The notes under the pieces: generated by a model | Databases searched by the model: none | The model's input: only the letters and a program-made list of their open reading frames with translations | What the model was told of the DNA's origin: nothing | NCBI GenBank assembly: GCA_902785575.1 | Contig: CACZZF010000005.1 | Location: 62,001-126,000, forward strand | From: an uncultured Bacteroidia bacterium | GTDB lineage: Bacteria; Bacteroidota; Bacteroidia; Bacteroidales; UBA932 | Reading direction: 5' to 3' | Length of the DNA stretch: 64,000 nt | In this document: piece by piece, positions 16,113-25,168 of the stretch | Position numbering within the stretch: the stretch's first letter is position 1 | How the letters are laid out: each line of letters opens with the position of its first letter | Made by a program: the position numbers and the translations under genes

Positions 16113-17325
16113 TTACTTTCTCTATGAAAGCTGACTGGTAACAGTAGGGAATAAATCCCAATGAGGAGAGCGGCTTGGTGATGACCAGGTTCGCTCTCTT
16201 TCCTTTTGTGATAGAGCCGGCGATGTCTGATATTCCCATAGCATAGGCGGCATTCAGTGTGCAAGCGTTGAATGCTTGCTCCGGTGAAAGCCTCATCTTT
16301 ATGCAAGCGAGTGCCATGACGAAACGCATGTCTCCGGAAGGGGAGGATCCTGGGTTATAGTCGGAAGCCAACGCGATACCGAGACCGGAGGATATGAATC
16401 CCTTCGCATTTCCGTAAGGCAATCCAAGAAAGAAAGACGAGCCAGGAAGCATTGTGGGCATGGTTGATTTGCCCTTTAAAGCCTCAATCTCATTCTGTGT
16501 AGTCCTCTCAAGATGATCAACAGAAAGGGCGTCGTGAGCCACGCCGACCTGCACTCCTCCTGAGCAGGCGAGTTCGTTGGCGTGGATCTTAGGGATAAGC
16601 CCATGCCGTATTCCCGCTTCAAGAATCCTTGATGTCTCCTCTGGAGTGAAGAAACCCTCATCGCAGAACACATCCACGAAGTCAGCCAATCCTTCTTCCG
16701 CTACGGCAGGAATCATTTCCTCGCAGACCAGGTCCACATATTCCCTTTGTCTGCCGGTGAATGCCCTTCCGACCGCATGAGCGCCGAGGAAAGTCGCCCT
16801 GATTATCGCCGGACTGGTCTCTTTCACCCTTTTTATGACCTTTAGCATTTTGATCTCATCCTCGGTGGTGAGACCATAACCGCTTTTGATCTCTATGGCT
16901 CCCGTGCCTTTGGCTATCATCTCGTTGACCCTGCCCATAGTCTGCCCGTAAAGTTCATCTTCACTTGTCTTGTGAAGAAGGTCGGAGGAGTTGAGTATGC
17001 CTCCTCCCCGGGCGGCAATCTCCGCATAGCTCAGTCCGTTTATCTTGTCGATGAACTCCTGTTCGCGCGAGCCCGCATAACAGATGTGGGTGTGGGGATC
17101 GCAGAACATCGGAAAGACCATGCCTCCTTTGGCATCTATGATCTCATCTCCAGAGGATGTGTCAGGACACTGCCCGGCTGGCCCGAAATCCTGGATCAGC
17201 CCATTGTCAAAAGAGAGGAACGCGTCCTTGATGGATACGACCTCGCTCATGGCATCCCCTTCTTTTCTCCGGACACCTTCAGGGACGATTCCGATCAGCT
17301 CTCCGATATTCTTGATTATCTTCAT
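16105..17325 (-). CDS. hutI: Imidazolonepropionase
   Basis: Four hundred and six residues of the amidohydrolase fold. FCDPHTHICYAGSREQEF carries the HxH metal pair, IEIKSGYGLTTEDEIKML is the conserved HutI segment, and ATFLGAHAVG plus IHANELACSGGVQVG hold further ligands. It opens the imidazolone ring to N-formimino-L-glutamate, the third step of histidine breakdown. The ATG overlaps the hutH stop, so the two are co-translated. Its 3' end overlaps the converging anti-sigma gene by eight bases. Confidence 0.95.
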   Translation of the reverse strand: MKIIKNIGELIGIVPEGVRRKEGDAMSEVVSIKDAFLSFDNGLIQDFGPAGQCPDTSSGDEIIDAKGGMVFPMFCDPHTHICYAGSREQEFIDKINGLSYAEIAARGGGILNSSDLLHKTSEDELYGQTMGRVNEMIAKGTGAIEIKSGYGLTTEDEIKMLKVIKRVKETSPAIIRATFLGAHAVGRAFTGRQREYVDLVCEEMIPAVAEEGLADFVDVFCDEGFFTPEETSRILEAGIRHGLIPKIHANELACSGGVQVGVAHDALSVDHLERTTQNEIEALKGKSTMPTMLPGSSFFLGLPYGNAKGFISSGLGIALASDYNPGSSPSGDMRFVMALACIKMRLSPEQAFNACTLNAAYAMGISDIAGSITKGKRANLVITKPLSSLGFIPYCYQSAFIEKVII

Positions 17326-18803
17326 CTTATAAACTCGATAGACTTGTTGATCAAAGGATGCATATAGACATCGTTGTCAATAAAAGGCACTACCTTGCGG
17401 TAGTCGCTGTATATCTTCTCAATCGTGGGAGATGATTTCCCTCCGGCTTCTTTGCGCCTGAAGTCGAGCGCCTGAGCGGCGTTGAAAAGCTCAATCGCCA
17501 AAACTGTCTCGCAGTTCTCCACGACCCTGACGAGTTTAGTGGCGGAATTGGAGCCCATACTGACGTGGTCTTCCTGTCCCTGTGAAGAGGGTATGGAGTC
17601 GACGGAGGCGGGCCAGCACAAGCCTTTGTTCTGGCTCACTATCGATGCAGCTGTGTATTGCGGAATCATGAACCCGCTATTGAGACCAGGATTGGCCACA
17701 AGGAATTTAGGTAGTCCCCGCTGGCCTGAAATAAGCCTGAATATCCTTCTTTCAGAGATATTCGCCAGCTCGGACATTGCGATCGCGAGCGTGTCCATCG
17801 GGATGGCTATCGGCTCCCCATGGAAGTTTCCCGCAGAGATAATCATGTCCTCATCCGGGAATATGTTGGGATTGTCCGTGGCTGAGTTGATCTCATTCTC
17901 GATCACGGACTCAACGTACCTACAGTTGTCTTTTACAGCGCCATGCACCTGAGGGATGCAACGGAAGGAATATGGATCCTGGACGTGCTCTTTCTGTCTG
18001 TTTATCAGCTCACTACCCTCAAGGAGTCTCATGAATCTGGCAGCTGTGTCAATCTGTCCTTTATGAGGCCTAAGCAAGTGGGTGAGAGGTAGAAACGGCT
18101 CTATCCTACCGTCATAAGCTTCAAGGGACATGGCCCCGATCTTGTCGGCCCATTCGGAAAGCCTGTGGCATTGGATCAGGCACCAGATAGCATGAGCGCT
18201 CATGAACTGAGTTCCGTTAAGCAAGGCAAGACCTTCTTTTGACTGCAACGTGATAGGCTTCCATCCCATATCGTTCCAGACCTCCTGGCTTGGACGGATC
18301 TTTCCTTTGTACAGTACCTCACCTAGACCGATCAGGGGTAGGCTAAGATGGGCCAGGGGAGCGAGATCTCCTGAGGCTCCAAGCGAGCCTTGCTGATAGA
18401 CAACGGGCAGGATATCATTATTGAACATATCCAGAAGCCGTTGGACAGTAATGAGTTGCGCTCCTGAATGGCCATAGGATAAAGACTGGGCCTTCAGCAA
18501 CAGCATGAGCCTGACTATATCTGGCCTGACTGTCTCGCCAGTGCCGCATGCATGGCTCACAACCAGGTTGTACTGAAGCTGCGACAGCTGGTCGATGGGA
18601 ATGGTCACATTGTACAGGGAGCCGAAACCGGTCGTGATCCCATATACCGGATGGCTGATGTCCTCCATCTTGCTGTCAAGATATGAGCGGCATTTTTCTA
18701 TAGCGGCCTTGGCCTCGGAGCTTAGCTCGAGTTTCTCGTGGTTGTAAAGGATTTCCTTAAGCCTCTTAAGGCTCAGATGTTCTTTCGAGATGATGTGTGT
18801 CAT
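17322..18803 (-). CDS. hutH: Histidine ammonia-lyase
   Basis: About 493 residues from ATG 18803; a TTG nine bases upstream is an alternative. GSLGASGDLAPLAHLSLPL contains the Ala-Ser-Gly triad that forms the MIO prosthetic group, and HGEPIAIPMD and SQGQEDHVSMG are the usual conserved segments. It removes ammonia from histidine to give urocanate. The gene overlaps hutU by 38 bases upstream and hutI by four downstream. Confidence 0.96.
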   Translation of the reverse strand: MTHIISKEHLSLKRLKEILYNHEKLELSSEAKAAIEKCRSYLDSKMEDISHPVYGITTGFGSLYNVTIPIDQLSQLQYNLVVSHACGTGETVRPDIVRLMLLLKAQSLSYGHSGAQLITVQRLLDMFNNDILPVVYQQGSLGASGDLAPLAHLSLPLIGLGEVLYKGKIRPSQEVWNDMGWKPITLQSKEGLALLNGTQFMSAHAIWCLIQCHRLSEWADKIGAMSLEAYDGRIEPFLPLTHLLRPHKGQIDTAARFMRLLEGSELINRQKEHVQDPYSFRCIPQVHGAVKDNCRYVESVIENEINSATDNPNIFPDEDMIISAGNFHGEPIAIPMDTLAIAMSELANISERRIFRLISGQRGLPKFLVANPGLNSGFMIPQYTAASIVSQNKGLCWPASVDSIPSSQGQEDHVSMGSNSATKLVRVVENCETVLAIELFNAAQALDFRRKEAGGKSSPTIEKIYSDYRKVVPFIDNDVYMHPLINKSIEFIR

Positions 18804-20829
18804 AATCTTCAATCGCTTTTCTCACTAACATATCATCTGCTAAGTTCGCTATCGTGACTTGAAGGCCGGGGGTTCGGCCCATTTCCCTGAGGATGGCGCT
18901 TCTGGCACCATCATTCCTCGCCCATGAACGGCGGGCGATGCCGTTGTTCACATCCCAGAACAGCATCTGTCGGATGTGCCTGGCGGAGTCTTCCGAGCCG
19001 TCGATGACCATCCCGAATCCTCCGTTGATGACCTCCCCCCAACCGACGCCTCCGCCATTGTGGATGGAGACCCAGGTGGCTCCCCTGAAGGAGTCCCCGA
19101 TGACGTTCTGGACCGCCATGTCAGCTGTGAAACTAGATCCGTCATAGATGTTTGATGTTTCCCTAAAGGGGGAGTCGGTACCGGAGACATCGTGATGATC
19201 ACGTCCAAGGACAATAGGAGCTTTGATTTCTCCCTTGGCGATTGCCTCGTTGAAGGCCAGGGCTATCTTGGTCCTGCCCTCGCAGTCAGCGTACAGGATC
19301 CTGGCCTGCGATCCTACCACGAGGTTGTTTCTTCCGGCTTCTTCGATCCAACGAATATTATCCCTAAGTTGGCCTCGAATCTCCTCGGGAGCCGTCAATA
19401 CCTCTTCTGAGAGAACTTTCACCGCCAGCTCGTCAGATTTGGCGAGGTCTGCTGGATCCTCGCTCATGCATACCCATCTGAATGGTCCGAAACCGTAGTC
19501 GAAATAAAGGGGACCCATTATGTCCTGGACATATGATGGGTATCGGAATAAGCCGTCTGGCTTGAGTATGTCAGCTCCAGCCCTGGAGGACTCCAGCAGG
19601 AAGGCGTTGCCATAGTCGAAGAAATACATTCCTTTGGCGGTCAGCTTGTTAATCGCGGCGACCTGCCTTCGTAACGACTCTTTCACGGCCTCCTTGAAAC
19701 TTTCCGGATCCTCGGCCATCATCTTCTTGGATTCCTCGAGAGACAAACCAACCGGATAGTAACCGCCAGCCCAAGGGTTGTGTAAAGAAGTCTGGTCAGA
19801 GCCTAGATCGACTCTCAAATCGTCTTCGGCCAGCCGTTCCCATAGATCCACCACATTGCCTACGTATGCGAGGGAGACTGTTTCCTTATTGTCTACCGCT
19901 TTTCTTATCCTGAAGACAAGCTCGTCCAGATTGTCATGCAGTTCGTCAACCCAGCCTTGGTTGAAACGTTTCCTGGCTGCCAGGGGATTGATCTCGGCGG
20001 TCACACTGACCACCCCGGCTATATTCCCGGCTTTCGGCTGGGCTCCGGACATGCCACCGAGTCCGGCGGTTACGAACAGGAGACCTCTCATATTCTCTGA
20101 GGTTCCTGGTATCCCTTTGGCTTCCAGTTGTTTCCGCGCGGCATTCATCACGGTGATCGTGGTGCCGTGGACGATTCCCTGGGGACCTATGTACATATAA
20201 GATCCGGCGGTCATCTGGCCATATTGCGAGACACCCATGGCGTTGAACCTCTCCCAGTCATCCTGGCTGGAATAATTCGGAATGACCATGCCGTTTGTTA
20301 CCACGACTCTCGGAGCGTCCTTATGGCTCGGGAACAGCCCCATCGGATGGCCGGAGTACATGGCTAGAGTCTGCTCGTCGGTCATGGTGGCGAGATACTT
20401 CATCGTCAGCCTGTACTGCGCCCAGTTCTGGAATATGGCGCCGTTGCCTCCATAAATAATCAATTCGTGAGGGTGCTGGGCGACCTTTGGGTCAAGGTTG
20501 TTCTGGATCATCGCCATGATAGCGGCAGCCTGCCGGGACTTGGCCGGATACTCATCAATCGGGCGGGCATAGATGTCGTATGAGGGACGGAAACGGTACA
20601 TGTAGATCCTTCCGTAGTCATTCAGTTCCTTTGCGAACTCCGGAGCCAATTCCTCATGGAATCTCTCCGGGAAGTACCTCAGGGCGTTCTTGAGTGCCAG
20701 GACCTTCTGCTTTTCAGTCAGTATGTCCTTCCTCTTTGGGGCGTGGTTTATGGTCTTGTCGTAAAGTTTCGGATCAGGAAGCCTGTCTTGCGGAATCCCT
20801 GCCAGAATCTCTTCTTGAAACTTATCCAT
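18766..20829 (-). CDS. hutU: Urocanate hydratase
   Basis: Six hundred and eighty-seven residues, longer than the 550-residue proteobacterial form but normal for the Bacteroidetes type. It has the NAD-binding and catalytic segments IIYGGNGAIFQNWAQY, GPQGIVHGTTITVMNA, GLGGMSGAQPKA and DHHDVSGTDSPFRETS. It converts urocanate to 4-imidazolone-5-propionate using tightly bound NAD. It overlaps ftcD by eight bases upstream and hutH downstream. Confidence 0.96.
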   Translation of the reverse strand: MDKFQEEILAGIPQDRLPDPKLYDKTINHAPKRKDILTEKQKVLALKNALRYFPERFHEELAPEFAKELNDYGRIYMYRFRPSYDIYARPIDEYPAKSRQAAAIMAMIQNNLDPKVAQHPHELIIYGGNGAIFQNWAQYRLTMKYLATMTDEQTLAMYSGHPMGLFPSHKDAPRVVVTNGMVIPNYSSQDDWERFNAMGVSQYGQMTAGSYMYIGPQGIVHGTTITVMNAARKQLEAKGIPGTSENMRGLLFVTAGLGGMSGAQPKAGNIAGVVSVTAEINPLAARKRFNQGWVDELHDNLDELVFRIRKAVDNKETVSLAYVGNVVDLWERLAEDDLRVDLGSDQTSLHNPWAGGYYPVGLSLEESKKMMAEDPESFKEAVKESLRRQVAAINKLTAKGMYFFDYGNAFLLESSRAGADILKPDGLFRYPSYVQDIMGPLYFDYGFGPFRWVCMSEDPADLAKSDELAVKVLSEEVLTAPEEIRGQLRDNIRWIEEAGRNNLVVGSQARILYADCEGRTKIALAFNEAIAKGEIKAPIVLGRDHHDVSGTDSPFRETSNIYDGSSFTADMAVQNVIGDSFRGATWVSIHNGGGVGWGEVINGGFGMVIDGSEDSARHIRQMLFWDVNNGIARRSWARNDGARSAILREMGRTPGLQVTIANLADDMLVRKAIEDYDTHHLERTSEP

Positions 20830-22531
20830 CTATCTTCCCGTTAACTATCTCCAATATCTCCTTCTCTTCCGAAATCGCTTTCGAGGCGATGCTCTCAGCC
20901 TCCGCGATCAGCCCGGTCGCCTTCTCTTTGTCATTAAGGCCAACGGCATTAATCTTCACATTTAGGCAAGCTCCAAGAACAGCGCTTCTGGCAGCCAAGG
21001 CTCCCACACCGGCATCAGAGACCGAATTGGGATTGCCCTCGATAGCCATCGCCCTCGCGAGTTCAAAGACTTTAAATGAAGCTTTCATAGTGCGGAGAGG
21101 CACCTGTGAGGCGTAAAGAGTGGCATCCTCAATGGCTTGTGCTCTGGCGGCTTTCTCTTCCTCGGTCCCTTTCGGGAAACCGAAAGCGGCCATGATCTTA
21201 TCGAAGGCGGCTGTGTCCTCGTCAACAAGATCGACCAGCTCCTTCATAATTGCCTGGCCTTTCTCTGCCCAGTCTGAAAACTCCTTCCATCGGTCGTCCC
21301 AGCCTCTTTTATGTGCGGAAAGATTGGCGACCATTGTGCCAAGAGCGGCTCCCAAGGCTCCCATATATGCTGAAATGGAACCTCCTCCAGGAGCGGGTGA
21401 CTCCGAGGCGGTCTCAATGGCGAAATCCTTCAGACTCATTCTCACAAGTCTTTGCTTTACAGCAATTTCCTCCGGATCTTCCATTAAGTATTCAATGACT
21501 TTCTCTTTGGGATTGAATGGCCGAAGGTCGTCAAGACTCATGGACTTGACGGCAATCTTCATTATTTCGTCGTCAGAGATTCCGAGCGATCTGTTTTGCT
21601 TTTCAAGATAGAACTTTCCGGCGTCCATCAGTACCCTTTTAGGGACGAGCCCCACTATCTCAGTGCCAGTGACTTTCAGGCCTCTGGCGGCAGCTGCCCT
21701 GCAGACTTCCTCATAGGCTATATGCAGTGGAGTAGCCTCGATGTCGGTGATATTCATAGAGACCTGGGCTATTCCATATTCATCAATATACCATCCTATC
21801 GCCTTGCAGCCCTTCAGGGTGCCTGGGATCCAAATCTGGTTGCCTTCGGCGTCTTTTAGGAGTTTCCCGGTCAATGAGCCGCCTTCACGGGCCTTCCGGC
21901 CTTTCTCCCGCACGTCGAACGCGATTGCCATAGCCCTACGTGTAGATGTGGTGTTGAGGTTGAAGTTCACGGCGACAAGGAAGTTCCTGGCTCCCACATT
22001 GATAGCCCCGTTTCTGGCGACTGTCTCGTTGTATTCGGACGGCCCGAAATCAGGTCTTCTGGCAGGGTCGGCTATCTTCTCGGGGAGGGCCTCATATTCC
22101 CCGGCTCTGCACACCGCCAGATTCTTCCGTTCTGGTTTGAAGGCGGCGGCCTCATAGCAATAGCATGGAACTCCTAGTTCCTTGAATATTCTCTCGGCAA
22201 GACCTCTGGCCAAGGTGGCGCATTCTTCGAGAGTTATCCCTGAGACCGGCACCAACGGCAGTACGTCGCAGGCCCCGGACCTCGGATGCGCGCCATGGTG
22301 TTTCCTCATGTCAATCACCTCGCCGGCCTTCTTGACCCCCTGGAAAGCGCCTTCCACAACCGCCGCTGGCTCTCCGACAAAGGTCACAACGGTCCTGTTG
22401 GTAGCCTCTCCGGGATCCACATTCAGAACTTTCACACCCTCGACAGACGCTATCGCCTTCACAATCTGGTCTATTACGCTTCTGTCACGCCCCTCGCTGA
22501 AATTGGGCACACATTCTATGATCTGTCTCAT
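20822..22531 (-). CDS. ftcD: Bifunctional formiminotransferase-cyclodeaminase
   Basis: About 569 residues, starting at MRQIIECVPNFSEG (an ATG two codons upstream is also possible). Residues 1-330 are the formiminotransferase: ECVPNFSEGRD, HHGAHPRSGACDVLPL with the catalytic histidine, and NFNLNTTS. Residues about 365-565 are the cyclodeaminase (ESPAPGGGSISAYMGALGAAL). It moves the formimino group from formiminoglutamate to tetrahydrofolate, giving glutamate, then releases ammonia to form methenyl-tetrahydrofolate. The fused form is known in Bacteroidetes and animals. The gene follows the transporter gene by about 15 bases. Confidence 0.95.
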   Translation of the reverse strand: MRQIIECVPNFSEGRDRSVIDQIVKAIASVEGVKVLNVDPGEATNRTVVTFVGEPAAVVEGAFQGVKKAGEVIDMRKHHGAHPRSGACDVLPLVPVSGITLEECATLARGLAERIFKELGVPCYCYEAAAFKPERKNLAVCRAGEYEALPEKIADPARRPDFGPSEYNETVARNGAINVGARNFLVAVNFNLNTTSTRRAMAIAFDVREKGRKAREGGSLTGKLLKDAEGNQIWIPGTLKGCKAIGWYIDEYGIAQVSMNITDIEATPLHIAYEEVCRAAAARGLKVTGTEIVGLVPKRVLMDAGKFYLEKQNRSLGISDDEIMKIAVKSMSLDDLRPFNPKEKVIEYLMEDPEEIAVKQRLVRMSLKDFAIETASESPAPGGGSISAYMGALGAALGTMVANLSAHKRGWDDRWKEFSDWAEKGQAIMKELVDLVDEDTAAFDKIMAAFGFPKGTEEEKAARAQAIEDATLYASQVPLRTMKASFKVFELARAMAIEGNPNSVSDAGVGALAARSAVLGACLNVKINAVGLNDKEKATGLIAEAESIASKAISEEKEILEIVNGKIDG

Positions 22532-22546
22532 TATCAATATGTTATA

Positions 22547-23686
22547 TTATAATATTAAACCTAGTAGAAGGATTATCAAGTGGGCTACAATTGCGGCCAC
22601 CAAGCCTCCTATTGTGTGGGAAAGAATCGCCTTCCCGGTAAGCTCGCGGTAACCGAGGGAGTCAAGCATCGCCGTGTGGGTGCTGAGGAAGCCGCTCCAG
22701 CACATTCCGATCGCGGTGAAAACGGCTATCGCGTTGCCGTCAATCCATCCCTGGGCGATAAAATTGGGGACAAGGCTTAATGCGGCGCCAACGGCTCCGA
22801 GAGCGGTGATCGGGAACGCTATCTGATGGGGATCGTTGAAACCGAACAGTCCCTTGAACAGCCAGTCCACCTTGTTGGCCAGCCAGGGAAGAAGTTCTGT
22901 CCCCTGATAGGCGGCTCCTGTGAATGCTCCGGAAGGATCGGCCCCGAAAGACAGCATCATCACAAGTGTCGAGATAATCAGAACACCAGGAATAATCGCC
23001 AGACCGACCTCCACTCCGTTCTTTCCTCCATCCAAAAGGGCGTTGAGAGTGCGCAGGAAGGCGCTTTTCTCTTCTATATGCTCAGGCTCGGCGTTCAGGG
23101 ATTCCAGTTCCTCATCACTGACCACATCCTCTTCCTTGTAGGCAGGATAGGCCTTCACGACAAAATGCTGCATCAGTCTCGTGGTCACGATACATCCCAC
23201 AAAGGCTCCGAAAAGTCCCACCAGAGGCTCCATGAAATAACCATTGCCTATCATGAAGATGATGACAATCAGCCCCATACCGAACGCGGTTCCGAAATTG
23301 GTCAAGGAAATGAACTGGTACTTTTTGAAATAGCTGGCGAAACGTTTGTCCTTCGATAGGGTTATAATCGCGGGATTATCAGACAAGAAAGTCATCACGG
23401 CTCCAAGGGAGGCGACTCCAGGGAGGTTGAAAAGAGGCCTCATCAGCGGCCGTAGGATCATCTCGATCAGGTCAACCACCCCGAATTCCACGAATAGTTT
23501 ACCCAAGGCACCGGTGATGACGCATATTCCCATAAGGTAAAAGACCGTGTTAAGCAACAGGTCGTGCGCCGTGTGCATAATCGTGTTGAGCATATTGGCC
23601 GCACCCATAACCACACCCATGTAGGTGAACAGGGCGACCACTATCGCCAGGCAAATAAGCGCCGAGGCTAAACTCTTCTTTTTCAT
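22547..23686 (-). CDS. Gate-domain (nucleoside-recognition) membrane transporter
   Basis: Three hundred and seventy-nine residues with about nine hydrophobic helices. It has two Gate-type cores (GICVITGALGKLFVEFGVV and the later GLAIIPGVLIISTLVMML) and the conserved MTFLSDNPAIITLS segment seen in the YjiG/YjiH/SpmA-B-like membrane family. It sits between the transglutaminase and ftcD genes in a run with gaps of 4-15 bases. A histidine or urocanate uptake role is a fair guess from the neighbours, but the family has no firm substrate. Confidence 0.65.
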   Translation of the reverse strand: MKKKSLASALICLAIVVALFTYMGVVMGAANMLNTIMHTAHDLLLNTVFYLMGICVITGALGKLFVEFGVVDLIEMILRPLMRPLFNLPGVASLGAVMTFLSDNPAIITLSKDKRFASYFKKYQFISLTNFGTAFGMGLIVIIFMIGNGYFMEPLVGLFGAFVGCIVTTRLMQHFVVKAYPAYKEEDVVSDEELESLNAEPEHIEEKSAFLRTLNALLDGGKNGVEVGLAIIPGVLIISTLVMMLSFGADPSGAFTGAAYQGTELLPWLANKVDWLFKGLFGFNDPHQIAFPITALGAVGAALSLVPNFIAQGWIDGNAIAVFTAIGMCWSGFLSTHTAMLDSLGYRELTGKAILSHTIGGLVAAIVAHLIILLLGLIL

Positions 23687-23690
23687 ATTG

Positions 23691-25157
23691 TTATAAGTAA
23701 TCTATCGTGAATTCGTAATCCCATTGGTTGTAAAAAAGGTTGCCGTCTTCCCATTCGACCTCGCCTTTTTGGAAATCGACCGTGTCGCTCCTTGGGTACT
23801 TCTTGGCGGGGGAGAACTCTCTTCCGTAATCATTGTTCACGATCAACCTGTAAGGCTCTATGCCTCCAAGGAAGAAATCGCCACCGTAAGGTGTCATGCC
23901 GAAGCTCTGGTCCACCGGCACCCATCCGAAACCCTCGAAATAAAGCTTTCCCCAGTCGTGGAGATTCTTCGCTCCTGGGTGCATCATCAGGCCGCTCTCC
24001 CATCGTGCGGGAATACCCTTGTAGCGGCACATGGTAAGAAGAAGCAGTGTCTTCATGCCGCAGTCTCCGTGGCCTTCAGCAAGTACATATTCAGGAATAT
24101 TCTCAATCGTCGAATACTCCCTGGCGGACGCCCAGGGGATGTTTTCATCTATCCACGTGAAGAAAGCCTTCGCCTGCAGGTAGGGATTGTCGATACCAGC
24201 TGAGAGGGAATCGGCCAAGGCTTTGATCCTGTCGGTGAATATGATATGCTTTTCCCGCTCGGAGGTGTATTCCTTGTACTCCTCGGTCGTGGTGTCGTAA
24301 GGCAACACCAGCGTGGGTGCTATCGGGTGCCATTCCCCGTAGGAGGTGTACTCGAAGACCTCGTAGAAGGTCACGTCTTTGTACCGGTTTGTCTTAGCCT
24401 CCATATAAAGGCTGCTGTGGGCGCACGAAGGATCGGAGAAGGTGATCTTTTCCATAGGGAATGCCACGCTGTCCACTCCCGCCTCGATGAATTTGATGTC
24501 GGTCTGCCTGGGAACATCGGCCCTTGGGTAAGGCAACCAGCACCTCAGAGTCTTTCCGTGCCTGAGGGTATTCACCGGCACCGTCAAGGAAAAGCGCACC
24601 CTCATCCTCTTCGGCAGGGCCAGGTACGGGTTTTCCGGCACGCCGAGGTCTCCGGTCCGCGTCCATTCTCGCTTCGCTGCGGCTGAGTACGTCCCGGGGA
24701 CCTCGGCGCTGCCGTCCCATGACCAATCGTCGCTGGCGTCAAACCGACTAAGTACTTCTTCTTTGATGGCCGGGATTGTCACGGCGTCGATCTCCTCGTG
24801 ACCTCCGGAAGGCTGTCCGTCAATCAGTTCCTTCTTGGCCTTCATCTCCGGCACCAGCCTGAAAAGGTTGGGGGCCGCATTGCGGAAATACATCGTACGC
24901 TTGCCGATAACCATCGACTCCAACTTGCCAGACTTCGTCCAAGCGTCAATCTGCTCGTCAGTCACGTAGGGGTCATATTTCCGGATATAATCCTTCACTT
25001 CCTCCCTAGTCCTGCAGAAATCGACAGCGAGCCTTTGGCTGAGATCCCTTTCCCAAGAGTACTTGTGCCTGATATGCCTCGGGACCCAGATATTGGCCGC
25101 GAGGGCGATTACCACCATGACCCAGAGGATAATCTCGCTTTTTTTCATCTTAGCCAT
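23691..25157 (-). CDS. Membrane-anchored transglutaminase-like protease
   Basis: Four hundred and eighty-eight residues; an ATG three codons in also fits. Residues about 8-24 (IILWVMVVIALAANIWV) form one N-terminal membrane anchor. The C-terminal half is a transglutaminase-like domain with Cys in AEGHGDCGMKTLLL, His in NLHDWGKLYF and Asp in WVPVDQSFG, the Cys-His-Asp triad. Such bacterial enzymes are mostly cysteine peptidases. Its place beside a dipeptide epimerase suggests it trims cell-wall peptides in the periplasm, but this is inference. Confidence 0.75.
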   Translation of the reverse strand: MAKMKKSEIILWVMVVIALAANIWVPRHIRHKYSWERDLSQRLAVDFCRTREEVKDYIRKYDPYVTDEQIDAWTKSGKLESMVIGKRTMYFRNAAPNLFRLVPEMKAKKELIDGQPSGGHEEIDAVTIPAIKEEVLSRFDASDDWSWDGSAEVPGTYSAAAKREWTRTGDLGVPENPYLALPKRMRVRFSLTVPVNTLRHGKTLRCWLPYPRADVPRQTDIKFIEAGVDSVAFPMEKITFSDPSCAHSSLYMEAKTNRYKDVTFYEVFEYTSYGEWHPIAPTLVLPYDTTTEEYKEYTSEREKHIIFTDRIKALADSLSAGIDNPYLQAKAFFTWIDENIPWASAREYSTIENIPEYVLAEGHGDCGMKTLLLLTMCRYKGIPARWESGLMMHPGAKNLHDWGKLYFEGFGWVPVDQSFGMTPYGGDFFLGGIEPYRLIVNNDYGREFSPAKKYPRSDTVDFQKGEVEWEDGNLFYNQWDYEFTIDYL

Positions 25158-25168
25158 AAAAGGATGGT

